Shown: positions 25,353 to 35,400, numbered from the stretch's first letter. The stretch is 64,000 bases of DNA from Deltaproteobacteria bacterium (GCA_019310965.1 JAFDDG010000011.1:1-64000); one strand, 5' to 3'. Notes: generated from the letters alone by a model not told the origin. Made by a program: numbers and translations.

Positions 25353-26390
25353 TCAGAGCAGGACGCTCACCTTGACGGCGCCGGAGCTGCGGTCGCCAGC
25401 GATTGCGAAGCCTCGTTCGATCTCGTCGAGCGCGATTTGGTGCGTGGTGATCGGCTCGAGCGTGTCCGCGAGCGCCTCGATCAGGCGCACGGCCTCGGCG
25501 AAGTCCGCTGGCGCCCGGCCCTGCTGGTAGCAGTTCGACCACGCCAGCGTGACCTCTTTGAAGAAGAGCAGCGCGGGGTTCAGCTCGATCGGCTCGATGA
25601 AGATGCCGAGAATCGAGATGCATCCGCCGGGCGCCACCGCCGCCGCGGCCAGTGGCAGCGTGTTGCCGCCACTGCCGACGGACTCGAGCACGCAGCTGAA
25701 GTCGATTTCGCCGCGCAGGGCGTCGAGTGCCTCGAGGCTGCTCTCGGCTTCGCTCAACACGCGCGTGGCGCCGAACGCTCGAGCGAGATCGGCCTGGTGC
25801 GGGTAGCGGGCGCTGACCCACACCTCGGCGCCGCGCTCACGGGCGGCCAGGGTGCCCAGCAGGCCCAGGGTGCCGGCGCCCAACACGAGAACCTTCGAAT
25901 CGCCGCTGACGTTGCCGCGGTCGAGACCGTGAATCGCGACCGCCATCGGCTCCGCCAGTGCGGCGAGCCGCGCGGGGATGCGTCGCGCAATCGGGTAGAG
26001 CCGCTGCGCGGGCACGCAGGCGTATTCCGCGAAGCCGCCGTCGATGTGTATGCCGAGGAGCCGGCTCTCCGGGCAGAGTGCGTGCTGGCCGCGATGGCAC
26101 GGCGGACACGCTCCGCAGGAGCGCAGCGGCTCGACGACCACGCGGTCGCCGGTGGCCAGGCCCGCGACGCCGTCGCCGAGCAGGTCGACCTCGCCGGTCA
26201 TCTCGTGTCCCGGCACCACACACTGGCCCGCGTAGCCGAACGGCAGCAGGTGCATGTCGCTGCCACAGATCCCGCAGGCCGCGATGCGCACCCGCACCTC
26301 GCCGGGCCCGGGCTCTGGGATCGGCAGCCGAGCCTGCTCGAGCCGGCCGGGGCCCGAACACTGAACCGCGCGCATCGAATCCGAGGGCAT
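25353..26390 (-). CDS. Zinc-dependent alcohol dehydrogenase (MDR family)
   Basis: A 345-residue zinc MDR enzyme. The catalytic zinc ligands are in CGICGSDMHLLPFGY and VVPGHEMTGEVDLLGDGVAG. The structural zinc knuckle is CGACPPCHRGQHALC, and the NAD-binding loop is VLVLGAGTLGLLGTLAARER. This full set predicts an NAD-dependent polyol, threonine or alcohol dehydrogenase. ATG 26390 starts the family-like sequence (MRAVQC begins five residues later). It is the third gene of a minus-strand run after a YyaL-type and a deoxyhypusine-synthase-like gene, 53 bases from the latter. A role in polyol or amine metabolism is possible but unproven. Confidence 0.85.
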   Translation of the reverse strand: MPSDSMRAVQCSGPGRLEQARLPIPEPGPGEVRVRIAACGICGSDMHLLPFGYAGQCVVPGHEMTGEVDLLGDGVAGLATGDRVVVEPLRSCGACPPCHRGQHALCPESRLLGIHIDGGFAEYACVPAQRLYPIARRIPARLAALAEPMAVAIHGLDRGNVSGDSKVLVLGAGTLGLLGTLAARERGAEVWVSARYPHQADLARAFGATRVLSEAESSLEALDALRGEIDFSCVLESVGSGGNTLPLAAAAVAPGGCISILGIFIEPIELNPALLFFKEVTLAWSNCYQQGRAPADFAEAVRLIEALADTLEPITTHQIALDEIERGFAIAGDRSSGAVKVSVLL

Positions 26391-26443
26391 CGGGTGCAGA
26401 CTACCAGAGCTCTCGCCGGAGTGACGCCGGCGAAGGACGGGCG

Positions 26444-27490
26444 TCAGACGCCGAGACGCTCCATCACGGCGCGCACGATCAGGGGCCAGGCGATCGTCGC
26501 GTCGGCGGGCACCTCGGCGAAGCGTCCTCCGTCGGCCAGCGGCACGAACTTCCCCCAGGAAATGCCTTCTTCGTAGCTGCAGCCCGAGAGCCCGCCCCAA
26601 TGCTCGGGCTCGGGGCAGATGCGCACCGCGTACTTGTAGCGGCGCACCGGCTCCGGGCTCTTCAAACGCACGCGCAAAATTTCGAGGTAGGGGCCCACCT
26701 GCTGCGCCCAGTTGCGCGGCACGCCGCCGCCTATGGTGAAGATGCCGAGGGTCTCGTGGGCGCGGATCCGGTCGGCAAAATCGTCCAGGTCGAGAAAGGG
26801 GTCGAAGGCCAACGGCGCCTCTCCGCGACTGCGCCGCATGTGGTTGAAGATCGAGAGGTCGAGGCCCAGCTCAGAATCGGTGAAAGCCGGTACGTAGATC
26901 GGCACTTCCGCGTGCGCCGCCGCAGCGAGGCAGGCGCGGCCTTCCGCGTGCTGCGCGAGCCACTGCCCGATGCGCTGACAGATGAGACGGCTGGACAGGA
27001 CCGTATCGGATTCGAGGCCGTCGAGTGCTTGTTGCAGGATCCGCTCGACGTCGTCGAGATTCTTCTCCAACTCGATCGTGTCGTAGACGCGGTTGTAGCC
27101 GCGCTCGTAGAGATCTTCGTCGCGCATGTCCGGGCGATGCTTGAAGTGAAGCTTGCCGGCGGCTTCCGAGAGGCCGTGGGTCATCAGTGCGCCGGTGCTC
27201 ACGATCGCCTGCACCCAGCCGCGTTCGATCATTTCGCAGATGAGCAGGCTCTGCTTTGCGATGGTCATGGCGCCAGAGATCGTGAGCACGCGGAAGCAGC
27301 CGCGATCGCGCACCATCGCCTCCAGCACGTCGGCGGCTTCGCCGAGCTGGCGCCCGCCGAAAGCGGTGCGACTCATGCCGCGCACCAGCGCGTCGATGCT
27401 GTCGGCGCCGGCAACATCGAGCGGCTCGAGCGGCTCCAGGCCGTCGTCATGGCCACGGCCGTACTTCGATTCGTCTCGCGGACCGGTCAT
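26444..27490 (-). CDS. Deoxyhypusine synthase-like protein
   Basis: A 348-residue member of the deoxyhypusine synthase family. TISGAMTIAKQSLLICEMIE matches the NAD-binding start and STGALMTHGLSEAAG the next motif. IYVPAFTDSELGLDLSIFNH is another family segment. SYEEGISWGKFVPLADGG contains the lysine that forms the imine with the aminobutyl group in eukaryotic DHS (about residue 312). Bacteria lack eIF5A, and bacterial homologues are reported or suspected to make homospermidine or modify other amines. The start is ATG 27490 behind GGGAGG. It lies between a YyaL-type protein and an alcohol dehydrogenase on the same strand. Confidence 0.88.
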   Translation of the reverse strand: MTGPRDESKYGRGHDDGLEPLEPLDVAGADSIDALVRGMSRTAFGGRQLGEAADVLEAMVRDRGCFRVLTISGAMTIAKQSLLICEMIERGWVQAIVSTGALMTHGLSEAAGKLHFKHRPDMRDEDLYERGYNRVYDTIELEKNLDDVERILQQALDGLESDTVLSSRLICQRIGQWLAQHAEGRACLAAAAHAEVPIYVPAFTDSELGLDLSIFNHMRRSRGEAPLAFDPFLDLDDFADRIRAHETLGIFTIGGGVPRNWAQQVGPYLEILRVRLKSPEPVRRYKYAVRICPEPEHWGGLSGCSYEEGISWGKFVPLADGGRFAEVPADATIAWPLIVRAVMERLGV

Positions 27491-27567
27491 TGCAGCCTCC
27501 CTGCCGTCGGGAAGCCGCACCCTAGCAAATTGGACGGCTCCAATCGGGTGGCAGCCGATGCGAGCGA

Positions 27568-29616
27568 TCATGCAGGCGCCGCGAGGGGTGCGATGGCGTC
27601 GGGATCGCAGGTCGGCGGCGAACAGGTGAAGCCCCGGCAGATGTAGGCGGTCGGTCGCCCGTCCCGGGCTTCCCGGCCCTCGAACCAGCTGGTGGCGACG
27701 CCTTGCGGCCTTTCGCCCGGGGCCGTCACGACGATCGCGTCGTCTGGACCCAGTGCGCGGCGTGCCGCAGCGGCCAACTCGCGCGTTTTGGCGGCGCTGG
27801 GCGCGCCGATGACGAGCGCCACCGAGCCGCCTCGTTCGAAGAGGAGTGTCGCACGCGCCAACGTCGGGAAAGCTTCCGGCGTGCGTTCCAGCACGAACCC
27901 GTGCGTGGCGAGCACGCGCGCCGCCACGCTGCGCAGATCGTCGCGACCTGTGAGCGTCGCGAGCCGCAGCAGACCCAGCGTGGCCAGGCCGGTGGAATGG
28001 GGCGCGGCGCCATCGTGATCCGTCCGCGGGCGGTGCACCAGTGTCTCGCCGTCGTTCGGGGTGAGGAAGAGATCGGACTGATCGGGATCGAAGAAGTAGG
28101 CCGCGATCGCGTCGGCGGTGCGGACGGCGTGTGCGCGATACTCCGGGCCGGCGCCTGCCCGGTCGAGCTCGAGCAGTGCCTCCAGCCAGGCCGCGTGGTC
28201 GTCGAGGAAGCCGTTGACGTGTGCGCGCCCGGCGTTCCAGATTCGCAGCAGGCGGCCGTCGGCGTCGTGGGAGTGTGCCAGCACGAAGTCGGCCGCGCGG
28301 CAGGCACAATCGAGCAGCGTCGCGTCGTCGAGCAGGCTCGCGGCGCGCGCGAGGCCCGAAATGGCGAGCGCGTTCCAGGCGGTGATCCGCTTGGTATCGG
28401 TGCCCGGCGCCACACGCCTGCGGCGCGCGTCGAGGAGCTGCCTGCGCTCGGCGGCGAAGTGCTCCCGGGGGTTCTGGGCGCGATTCCGCAGCACCGTCGT
28501 GCCGTGCTCGAAGTTGCCGCGATCCGTGACGTCATAGGCGCTGCAGAATCCCGGCGCCGCGTCGGGTCCCAGCGCGGCTTCCACTTGCGAGGGGGTCCAG
28601 ACGTAGAAGGTGCCCTCCTGGCCCTCGCTGTCCGCGTCGAGACTGGCGACGAATCCTCCCTCCTCGCCGGTCATTTCCCGGCGCAGGAAGTCGGCGGTCT
28701 CCCGGATCGGCCAGAGTAGATCGGCGTCGCTGCAGCCAGTTCGCCGGTAGGTCTCGGCGTAGACCGACAACAGCTGCCCCTGGTCGTAGAGCATCTTCTC
28801 GAAGTGCGGCACGAGCCAGGTCGCGTCGACGCTGTAGCGGTGAAAGCCGCCGCCGAGCTGGTCATAGATACCGCCACGCGACATCGCGTGACAGGTGAGC
28901 ACCACGTGGTCGAGGGCTTCCCGGGCCTTTGTCTCGGGCAGCACGTCGATGGCGCCGAGCAGCAGCTGGAGGCTGGTGGGTGTCGGGAATTTCGGCGCCC
29001 GACCGAAACCGCCGTGCTCGGGATCCGCCTGCTGTAACAGCTTCAGCGCGGCCTGCCGCGCACTCTCGATCCCCGGCGCCCGGCTCGTCGGGCCGCTCGG
29101 CCGGCGCTCGAGGCCGGAGAGAATCTGGTTGCCGTTGCGCTCGACCTGCTGGCGTCGGTTGCGCCACAGGTCGTCGATGCCGGTCAGCACCTCGCGAAAT
29201 GCCGGCATGCCGTGGCGCGGCTCCGGCGGGAAGTAGGTTCCGCCGTAGAAGGGTGTGCCGTCGGGTTTGCAGAAGACCGTGAGCGGCCAGCCTCCGCGGC
29301 CGTGCATGCCGATGACGCTGTCCATGTAGATCTGGTCCACGTCGGGGCGCTCTTCGCGATCCACCTTCACGCTCACGAAGTGCGCGTTCATCATCTCCGC
29401 TGTCTCGGGATCTTCGAAGGACTCGTGCTCCATCACGTGACACCAGTGACAGGCGCTGTAGCCGATCGAGACGAGCACGGGGCGGTCGAGTTCGCGCGCC
29501 GTGCGAAAGGCCTCTTCGCCCCACGGCCGCCAATCGACGGGGTTGTGCATGTGCTGCCGGAGGTAGGCGCTGGTCTCTTCGGCGAGGCGGTTCGACGTGC
29601 GAGTCGATTGGGTCAT
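27568..29616 (-). CDS. YyaL/SSP411-type thioredoxin-domain protein (DUF255)
   Basis: A 682-residue protein starting at ATG 29616. The N-terminal thioredoxin-like domain includes [20 protein letters not shown] (CxxC as CHWC) and [20 protein letters not shown], the DUF255 signature. The long C-terminal part is an alpha/alpha toroid with [20 protein letters not shown] and [20 protein letters not shown], as in bacterial YyaL and mammalian spermatogenesis-associated protein 20. The function of the family is poorly known; a sugar-epimerase-like toroid fused to a redox domain has been proposed. The ORF track's earlier start (29844) runs antisense to the neighbouring gene. It may be co-transcribed with the DHS-like gene. 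Confidence 0.9.
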   Translation of the reverse strand: MTQSTRTSNRLAEETSAYLRQHMHNPVDWRPWGEEAFRTARELDRPVLVSIGYSACHWCHVMEHESFEDPETAEMMNAHFVSVKVDREERPDVDQIYMDSVIGMHGRGGWPLTVFCKPDGTPFYGGTYFPPEPRHGMPAFREVLTGIDDLWRNRRQQVERNGNQILSGLERRPSGPTSRAPGIESARQAALKLLQQADPEHGGFGRAPKFPTPTSLQLLLGAIDVLPETKAREALDHVVLTCHAMSRGGIYDQLGGGFHRYSVDATWLVPHFEKMLYDQGQLLSVYAETYRRTGCSDADLLWPIRETADFLRREMTGEEGGFVASLDADSEGQEGTFYVWTPSQVEAALGPDAAPGFCSAYDVTDRGNFEHGTTVLRNRAQNPREHFAAERRQLLDARRRRVAPGTDTKRITAWNALAISGLARAASLLDDATLLDCACRAADFVLAHSHDADGRLLRIWNAGRAHVNGFLDDHAAWLEALLELDRAGAGPEYRAHAVRTADAIAAYFFDPDQSDLFLTPNDGETLVHRPRTDHDGAAPHSTGLATLGLLRLATLTGRDDLRSVAARVLATHGFVLERTPEAFPTLARATLLFERGGSVALVIGAPSAAKTRELAAAARRALGPDDAIVVTAPGERPQGVATSWFEGREARDGRPTAYICRGFTCSPPTCDPDAIAPLAAPA

Positions 29617-29666
29617 GCGGGTCTCGCGGATGCTACTGTAACCCGTCTTCGAAAGGGCAGAGCGCG

Positions 29667-30839
29667 ATGGACGTGATCCTGCACGCCGGCCGCGAGCGCT
29701 CGGTGTTGCGACGGCATCCTTGGATCCTCTCTGGAGCCGTGGCCAATGTCGCGCCGGCGGCGGCCGCACAGCCAGGCGCCTGGGTGCGGGTGCTCTCGCA
29801 CGGGGGCGAGGTATTGGGCTTCGGGTACCTGTCGCCGGCTTCACAGCTGCGGGTGCGTCTGGTGGCCTTCGGCAAGGATGAGCCTGCGGAGGGCTGGCTC
29901 GCCGAGCGCATAGCGGTTGCCGTCGCGCGGCGGAACGATGAGCCGCTGCTGCGTGACACCGACGCCGTGCGTCTGGTGAACGCCGAGGGGGACGGTCTGC
30001 CGGGGCTCGTCGCCGATCGTTACGGCGATGTGGTCGTGGTGAAGCTCATGTCGGCGGGCATGCTCGCGCGGCGCGAGTCGATCGCGAATGCGCTGTGCGA
30101 AGCGACCGGCGCCGCGGCCGGCTACGAACGCCCGGATGCCGCCGCCGCGCGGCGCGAGGGCATGCCGACCCGGCAGGGGGTGCTCTGGGGCGAACTGCCG
30201 TCGGCACCCGTGCCCATTCGCGAGGGCCGCCGCTGCTACCGCGTCGACTGCGTGGACGGGCAGAAGACGGGCTTCTATCTCGATCAGCGCGACGCGCGGG
30301 ATCTCGTCGAACGTCTGGCGGACGGCCGCCGGATGCTCGATCTCTTCGCCTACACCGGTGGCTTCAGCGTGGCCGCGGCGGTCGGAGGCGCCCGCAGCGT
30401 GACGGCGGTCGATTCGTCGCAGCCGGCGCTGGCCCTGGCCGCCGAGCATCTCGAGGGTCGGCTGCCTGCGGACGCCCTGCGCTTGGTGCGCCAGGATGCT
30501 TTTGGTTTCGTGCGGGAGGATGAGGGCGAGTATGACCTGATCGTGGTGGACCCGCCGCCGTTGGCGCGCAACCGGGGTGATGTGCGGCGCGCCGCGCGTG
30601 CCTACAAGGACGTGACCCTGCACGCCCTGCGCCGCGCCTCGCCCGGTGCGCGACTGCTCGCGTTCTCCTGCTCCCACCACATGGGTGCAGAGCTGTTTCG
30701 CAAGGTCATCTTCGGGGCCTCTGTCGACGCTGCCCGGCCGCTGCGGGTACTGGCTCAGCTCGGTCAGCCGGTGGATCATGCGGTGGCGCTCGATCACCCG
30801 GAGGGTGCGTACCTGACCGGCTTTCTGTTGGAAGCGTGA
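29667..30839 (+). CDS. RlmI-like 23S rRNA (cytosine-C5) methyltransferase
   Basis: A 390-residue class I SAM methyltransferase of the RlmI/RlmK type. The N-terminus is a PUA-like RNA-binding domain ([20 protein letters not shown] and the [20 protein letters not shown] strand). [17 protein letters not shown] and [20 protein letters not shown] are highly conserved. Motif I is [16 protein letters not shown] and [16 protein letters not shown] holds the catalytic proline motif. [12 protein letters not shown] gives the family Cys. The enzyme methylates a cytosine of 23S rRNA. It is divergent from the YyaL-type gene and overlaps the next gene by one base. Confidence 0.9.
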   Translation: MDVILHAGRERSVLRRHPWILSGAVANVAPAAAAQPGAWVRVLSHGGEVLGFGYLSPASQLRVRLVAFGKDEPAEGWLAERIAVAVARRNDEPLLRDTDAVRLVNAEGDGLPGLVADRYGDVVVVKLMSAGMLARRESIANALCEATGAAAGYERPDAAAARREGMPTRQGVLWGELPSAPVPIREGRRCYRVDCVDGQKTGFYLDQRDARDLVERLADGRRMLDLFAYTGGFSVAAAVGGARSVTAVDSSQPALALAAEHLEGRLPADALRLVRQDAFGFVREDEGEYDLIVVDPPPLARNRGDVRRAARAYKDVTLHALRRASPGARLLAFSCSHHMGAELFRKVIFGASVDAARPLRVLAQLGQPVDHAVALDHPEGAYLTGFLLEA

Positions 30840-31579
30840 TGTCCGAGGTGAGCGACGCACGCGAGCGCGCGGCCTCGTATCTCGGTGCGCTTGCGCAGGG
30901 GGTCGAGTGTGCGGCCTTCGCCGCCCGTGAGGGGCGGGCTGCAGCCGCTGGTTTTTTCGATGACTTGACGCGCGACGTGGCGACCGCTTCGGCCAGCGAG
31001 CTGCGCTGTGCCCTCGGCTTTCTCGACGACCTTCGCGAGCTCGAGAGCCCGGCGGCATCGCGTGTGACCGCGCGGCTCGCCGAGCTGCAGGACCCAACCG
31101 GGCATTGGGGTCCGGCGATCCGAGAGGAAGAGGCCGTGTTCGAGACCGGCATGATCGCCGGGCATCTGGCGAAGTCGCCGTGCGCCAGCCTCGATCTGCT
31201 GGACGCCGCCGGAGACTGGCTCGCGGAGCGTTTTTCGCCGGATCTCGTGCAGGGCTTTCGCTGGGGCAATGTTGCGGCCTACGCGCACACCTTTGCCAAT
31301 CTTTCGCACGAAGCGTCCGACGAGATCCTCCAGTGGTGCGGCCGTGAGCTCGAACGCGGGTTCCGCGCGCGACGCTTCTCTGCCGTGCGCACCGTCCGCG
31401 TACTCGTCTGGTGCGACGCGCCGGCACTGCCGGGAGCCCGCTTCGAAGCGGATGAGCTGACTGCGGCACTGCTGCTGGAGCAGGCCGATGACGGAGGTTT
31501 CGGCGACGCGTCCGACGAGCGTGCGGCGCGGACCTGGGATGCATGGATCGCCCTCGAGCGTCTCTGCACCCGAGGTTGA
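30839..31579 (+). CDS. Alpha/alpha-toroid (prenyltransferase/squalene-oxidase repeat) protein
   Basis: A 246-residue soluble protein with two glutamine-glycine repeats, LAELQDPTGHWGPAIREEEA and LLEQADDGGFGDASDERAAR, like the QW motifs of terpene cyclases and prenyltransferase beta subunits. No DxDD or catalytic acid motif is clear, so it may be a non-catalytic toroid. ATG 30839 overlaps the TGA of the RlmI-type gene (TGATG), showing coupling. The neighbouring acyl-CoA synthetase starts 50 bases after its end. I cannot assign a substrate, and it could be a hypothetical protein specific to this lineage. Confidence 0.6.
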   Translation: MSEVSDARERAASYLGALAQGVECAAFAAREGRAAAAGFFDDLTRDVATASASELRCALGFLDDLRELESPAASRVTARLAELQDPTGHWGPAIREEEAVFETGMIAGHLAKSPCASLDLLDAAGDWLAERFSPDLVQGFRWGNVAAYAHTFANLSHEASDEILQWCGRELERGFRARRFSAVRTVRVLVWCDAPALPGARFEADELTAALLLEQADDGGFGDASDERAARTWDAWIALERLCTRG

Positions 31580-31628
31580 GTCGTCACTACCGCTTCGCGT
31601 AAGCTGCGCCTCGCCAACGGGAGACCCG

Positions 31629-33257
31629 ATGCCGAATCTGGGACAGGTGCACGAAGCCATCGCCGCGGCCATGCCGGAGCGCGAGGCCCTGGTGTTTCGC
31701 GACCGGCGCTTTACCTGGGCGCAGCTCACGGATCGAACGCGACGCCTGGCGGACGTGCTGCGTCGCCACGGCCTTGGCCTTCGTCGCGAGCGCGGGGAGT
31801 TGAGGGGCTGGGAGTCGGGGCAGGATTTCGTCGGGCTCTACCTCCACAATGGCAACGAGTATCTCGAGGGGATGCTGGGCGCCTTCAAGGCCCGCTGCGC
31901 GCCCTTCAATGTGAACTACCGCTACGTCGACGAAGAGCTGATCTATCTCTTCGACAACGCATCGGCCCGGGCGGTGGTGTATCACGCGACCTTCGCACCG
32001 AACCTGGCGCGCATCCGGGATCGATTGCCCGATGTGCGTCTCTGGCTCCAGGTCGACGACGGCTCCGGCGAGGCGTTGCTGCCCGGCGCTCTGGACTACG
32101 AGGCTGCGCTCGCCGAGGCCGACGCGCTGCCGCCCCGAGATCTCTCGCCCGATGATCTCTACGTGCTCTACACCGGCGGCACGACGGGGATGCCGAAGGG
32201 CGTGCTGTGGCGGCAGGAAGATGTGTTTCGCGCGGCCCTCACCACCGGGCCGCCGCGGAGTCTCGACGAGATCGTCGAGCGCGCGCTGCGCGGCGGACCG
32301 CGGGCGTTGCCGGCGCCGCCCTTCATGCACGGTGCCGCGCACTGGGTCGTCTTCAACATGTGGTACGTGGGCGGCTGTGTGGTGGTGCAGTCCGATCCAG
32401 CGCGGCTCGATCCGAAGGACATCTGGGCGACGGTCGAGCGCGAAAAGGTCACCGCGCTGACCATCGTCGGCGATGCGTTCGGCCGTCCACTGCTCGACGA
32501 GCTGTGCAGCGGCGGTTGGGATGCATCCTCCTTGCGCCTGCTCACCACGGGCGGCGCCATCCTCACCGCATCGCTCAAGCAGGAATTTCTGGACAAGCTG
32601 CCGTGGCTCAAGATCCTCGACTCGCTCGGTTCCTCGGAGAGCGGGCAGCAGGCCTCGCAGAGGACGTCGCGGGATCGCCGGGCCACCACCGGCGACTTCG
32701 AGATGAACCCGGACAACGTCGTGTTGCGCGATAGCCTCGACGGCGTGCTCGAGCCCGGCTCCAGCGAGCGTGGTTGGCTCGCGCGCAAGGGAAATGTCCC
32801 TCTCGGCTATCTCGGCGATCCGGAGAAGACGGCGGCGACCTTCCCGGTGATCGATGGCGTGCGTTATGTCGTGCCGGGCGATCGGGCGTCGCTCGAGCGG
32901 GACGGCACATTGGTGCTCCTGGGCCGCGACTCGGTGACGATCAACAGCGGCGGGGAGAAGGTCTTTGCCGAAGAAGTGGAGCACGCGCTCAAGCACCACC
33001 CGGACGTCTACGATGCCGTCGTCGTGGGTACGCCCCACGAGCGCTGGGGTCAGCAGGTGACGGCGATCGTCCGGGTGCGCGAGGGGAAGGCCCCGAGCGA
33101 GGCTTCGCTGTGCGAGGAGATGAGCAAGCACCTCGCTGCCTACAAGCTGCCCAAGGCCTTCGTCTTCCTCGACTCGATCGAGCGAGCCCCGAGTGGCAAG
33201 GCCGACTACCGCTGGGCGCGCGCGACGGCCTGTGCGGTCCTCGGCATCGACGGCTGA
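31629..33257 (+). CDS. AMP-forming acyl-CoA synthetase
   Basis: A 542-residue adenylate-forming ligase. The P-loop-like A3 motif is LYVLYTGGTTGMPKGVLW, the A5 region contains DSLGSSESGQQ, and A8 is RDSVTINSGGEKVFAEEVEH. The catalytic lysine lies in RAPSGKADYRWARA near the C-terminus. It activates a fatty, aromatic or sterol-type acid to its CoA thioester; the exact substrate is not evident. ATG 31629 follows GGGAG. The ORF track starts in the previous gene. It fits the acyl-CoA dehydrogenases and crotonase elsewhere in the window as part of beta-oxidation-like capacity. Confidence 0.9.
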   Translation: MPNLGQVHEAIAAAMPEREALVFRDRRFTWAQLTDRTRRLADVLRRHGLGLRRERGELRGWESGQDFVGLYLHNGNEYLEGMLGAFKARCAPFNVNYRYVDEELIYLFDNASARAVVYHATFAPNLARIRDRLPDVRLWLQVDDGSGEALLPGALDYEAALAEADALPPRDLSPDDLYVLYTGGTTGMPKGVLWRQEDVFRAALTTGPPRSLDEIVERALRGGPRALPAPPFMHGAAHWVVFNMWYVGGCVVVQSDPARLDPKDIWATVEREKVTALTIVGDAFGRPLLDELCSGGWDASSLRLLTTGGAILTASLKQEFLDKLPWLKILDSLGSSESGQQASQRTSRDRRATTGDFEMNPDNVVLRDSLDGVLEPGSSERGWLARKGNVPLGYLGDPEKTAATFPVIDGVRYVVPGDRASLERDGTLVLLGRDSVTINSGGEKVFAEEVEHALKHHPDVYDAVVVGTPHERWGQQVTAIVRVREGKAPSEASLCEEMSKHLAAYKLPKAFVFLDSIERAPSGKADYRWARATACAVLGIDG

Positions 33258-33325
33258 CGCTGCGCGCGCAGCGGCGGCGCTCCTCGGCGCCTGGAGCTCC
33301 CCACGCCCGCGTTGCTTCCGGGCTC

Positions 33326-34054
33326 TCAGCGCAAGAGTTCGTCGCGTAGGGCGTGGATTCGCGCGGCGTTGGCGCCGATGTCGCCGCGACCGTCTCGAGA
33401 CTTCGAGCGCACGTCGATTCGCGACCCTCTGCCGTCAGCACGCACGCGTACCGCCACGTCGTCGACGAAGCGGAAGATGGCTGTGGTGTGGGTGGCTTCG
33501 AGGCGCCCGCGGGCGGCGTCTTCGGCGACGATCTCCCAGCCGAGCGCTCTGGCTGCCGCGCGCACGTCGGCAAGCGCCTGGGCCGGCGGCTTCGCGATCT
33601 CGAGTGGCGCGAGATCCGTGTAGGCGGCGCGCTGTTGCGCCGCGAACTCCTCACCCGGGTAGCTCATGTCACGCCCCCGATTCTGCTCCAGCTCGAGGAT
33701 CGCGACGAACTGCGGCGGGTCGTCGGGGTCCGTGGTGATGTCGTTGATCGGGGGCGCCCCCTCGCCGCCGCGGCCGGCGAATATCAGTACCGCGATTACG
33801 GCGATGCCGCAGGCGAGGCCGGCGAGCGCCTGTGTTCGCCCACTGCGTCCACTGCTGGCGCCGGTGCGCAGGATGCCGACGAGTGAGAGCACCAGTGCCG
33901 CGACGCCGAGCAGCAGCCCCAGGCCAAACACCGTGAAGCCCCCCATCGGCGCGGTTGCGCCGAGCTGGTTGAGCAGCGGACCGATGGCGAGCAGCGCGAG
34001 CGCGACGCTGCCCAGTCGCAAGGCCCAGCGGGCCGCGAATGAGGAAGCCTGCAT
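33326..34054 (-). CDS. DUF1499 domain membrane protein
   Basis: A 242-residue protein with about three hydrophobic spans in its first 95 residues (LGSVALALLAIGPLLNQLGA, FGLGLLLGVAALVLSLVGIL, LAGLACGIAVIAVLIFAG). A soluble domain follows, opening with PPINDITTDPDDPPQFVAIL, the diagnostic start of DUF1499. VRAAARALGWEIVAEDAARG and VRVRADGRGSRIDVRSKSRD complete it. The family has no settled function. It converges with the acyl-CoA synthetase and is divergent from the crotonase, 102 bases away. Confidence 0.82.
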   Translation of the reverse strand: MQASSFAARWALRLGSVALALLAIGPLLNQLGATAPMGGFTVFGLGLLLGVAALVLSLVGILRTGASSGRSGRTQALAGLACGIAVIAVLIFAGRGGEGAPPINDITTDPDDPPQFVAILELEQNRGRDMSYPGEEFAAQQRAAYTDLAPLEIAKPPAQALADVRAAARALGWEIVAEDAARGRLEATHTTAIFRFVDDVAVRVRADGRGSRIDVRSKSRDGRGDIGANAARIHALRDELLR

Positions 34055-34156
34055 GTCGAACCTCCGGGAAAGGGGAACAGGCTATCACGCGCGCCCGGCC
34101 GCAGTGGTCCGTCGGCGCTGTGATAGGATCGCGCCCCGACACGGTGGGAGCGCGGC

Positions 34157-34930
34157 ATGGAATCGATTCGCCAGGAGATGCGCGGTGCAGTCGCGCTGGT
34201 GACACTCGCTCGTCCGGACGCGTTGAACGCGCTCGATACGGCCACCTTGACCGGCATCCAGAATGCGTGCAGTGAGGTCGCCTCGGATACGAAAGTTCGC
34301 GCGCTGGTGTTGACCGGCGAGGGCCGCGCTTTCGCAGCTGGGGCCGACATCGCCGAGATGAGCGGCAAGGATGTGCTCTTCGCCGAGCGCTTCAGTCGCC
34401 GCGGTCATGCCGCCTGCGCGGCCCTCGAAGAGCTGCCGATCCCCACCATTGCCGCGGTGAACGGGGTGGCGCTCGGTGGGGGGTGCGAGCTCGCGCTGGC
34501 CTGCGACTGGATCTACGCCTCCGACAAGGCGCGCTTCGGGCAGCCGGAGGTGAAGCTCGGTCTGATCCCGGGGTTCGGGGGTACGAGCCGGCTGGTGCGT
34601 CGCGTCGGTGTCGCCTGGGCCAAGGAGCTGGTGCTGACCGGCGAGCCCGTCGATGCGGAGACGGCGCAGCGCATCGGTCTCGTGAACCGCGTGTTCCCCG
34701 CCGACGGGCTGCTCGACGAGGCTCTCGCCGCCGCCGAAGCGATCGCGGCCCGCGGTCCGCTCGCGGTCTCCGTCGCAAAGCGCGTGATGCAGGAGGGGCA
34801 GGGCGCGGACGTGCGCGTCGCCCATGCCCTCGAGCAGGTGGCTTTCGCCACGGTGTTCGGCTCCCAGGATCGCATCGAAGGCATCGGCGCGTTCCTCGAG
34901 AAGCGCGACGCGAAGTTCGAGGGGCGCTGA
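34157..34930 (+). CDS. Enoyl-CoA hydratase/isomerase (crotonase)
   Basis: A 257-residue crotonase. The oxyanion loops are ADIAEMSG and GVALGGGCELALACDWIYAS. The two catalytic glutamates of classic enoyl-CoA hydratase are both present, in GGGCELAL and in GQPEVKLGLIPGFGGTSRL. KELVLTGEPVDAETAQRIGL is the conserved C-terminal helix region. It probably hydrates trans-2-enoyl-CoA in beta-oxidation. ATG 34157 follows GGGAG at six bases. It stands alone on the plus strand, with the 2Fe-2S ferredoxin-like gene 71 bases later. Confidence 0.92.
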   Translation: MESIRQEMRGAVALVTLARPDALNALDTATLTGIQNACSEVASDTKVRALVLTGEGRAFAAGADIAEMSGKDVLFAERFSRRGHAACAALEELPIPTIAAVNGVALGGGCELALACDWIYASDKARFGQPEVKLGLIPGFGGTSRLVRRVGVAWAKELVLTGEPVDAETAQRIGLVNRVFPADGLLDEALAAAEAIAARGPLAVSVAKRVMQEGQGADVRVAHALEQVAFATVFGSQDRIEGIGAFLEKRDAKFEGR

Positions 34931-35001
34931 GCGGGGCCTTCTGCTCCGCAGCGGCCGATTCTCACTGAACGCTATCGCTAAGATGCTAGTCTTGTCTTCG
35001 T

Positions 35002-35373
35002 ATGTCGGACGAGCTTCTGCGCAAGACCATCGACGATCTGGGGATCGAGAAGATCCGGCGGCACATCTTTCTGTGCTGCGATCAGAGCGAGCCCAAGTGC
35101 TCGCGCAAGGAGGCGAGCCTGGAGTCGTGGAAGTTCCTGAAGGCACGGCTCGTGGAGCTCGAGCTGGTGGGGGCGGGCGGTGTCTACCGCACCAAGGCCA
35201 ACTGCCTGCGGATCTGCATGCGTGGGCCGGTAGCGGTCGTTTACCCGGAAGGCATCTGGTACGGCGGCTGCACGCCCGAGGTACTCGAGCGCATCATCCA
35301 GGAGCACCTGATCGGGGGCCAGCCGGTGGAGGAGTTTGTACTGACCCGGCGTCCGCTGCCGGCGTCGGAGTGA
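35002..35373 (+). CDS. Thioredoxin-like [2Fe-2S] ferredoxin
   Basis: A 123-residue protein of the thioredoxin-fold 2Fe-2S ferredoxin (NuoE-like, Shethna-type) family. [20 protein letters not shown] supplies the N-terminal Cys pair and [20 protein letters not shown] the C-terminal pair, matching CX10-12C and CxxxC spacing. The [18 protein letters not shown] end is typical. It is an electron carrier whose partner cannot be told. It starts at ATG 35002 and is convergent with leuD, leaving 27 bases between the ends. Confidence 0.85.
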   Translation: MSDELLRKTIDDLGIEKIRRHIFLCCDQSEPKCSRKEASLESWKFLKARLVELELVGAGGVYRTKANCLRICMRGPVAVVYPEGIWYGGCTPEVLERIIQEHLIGGQPVEEFVLTRRPLPASE

Positions 35374-35400
35374 TCGGCCGGCGCAGCCCGCCAGGGCGGC

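Noticed and set aside
31587-33131. 514-residue minus-strand ORF antisense to the acyl-CoA synthetase
   Set aside because: It has no family motif and its composition (His, Arg, Gln rich) is that of a high-GC shadow frame, while the plus strand has all ligase motifs.
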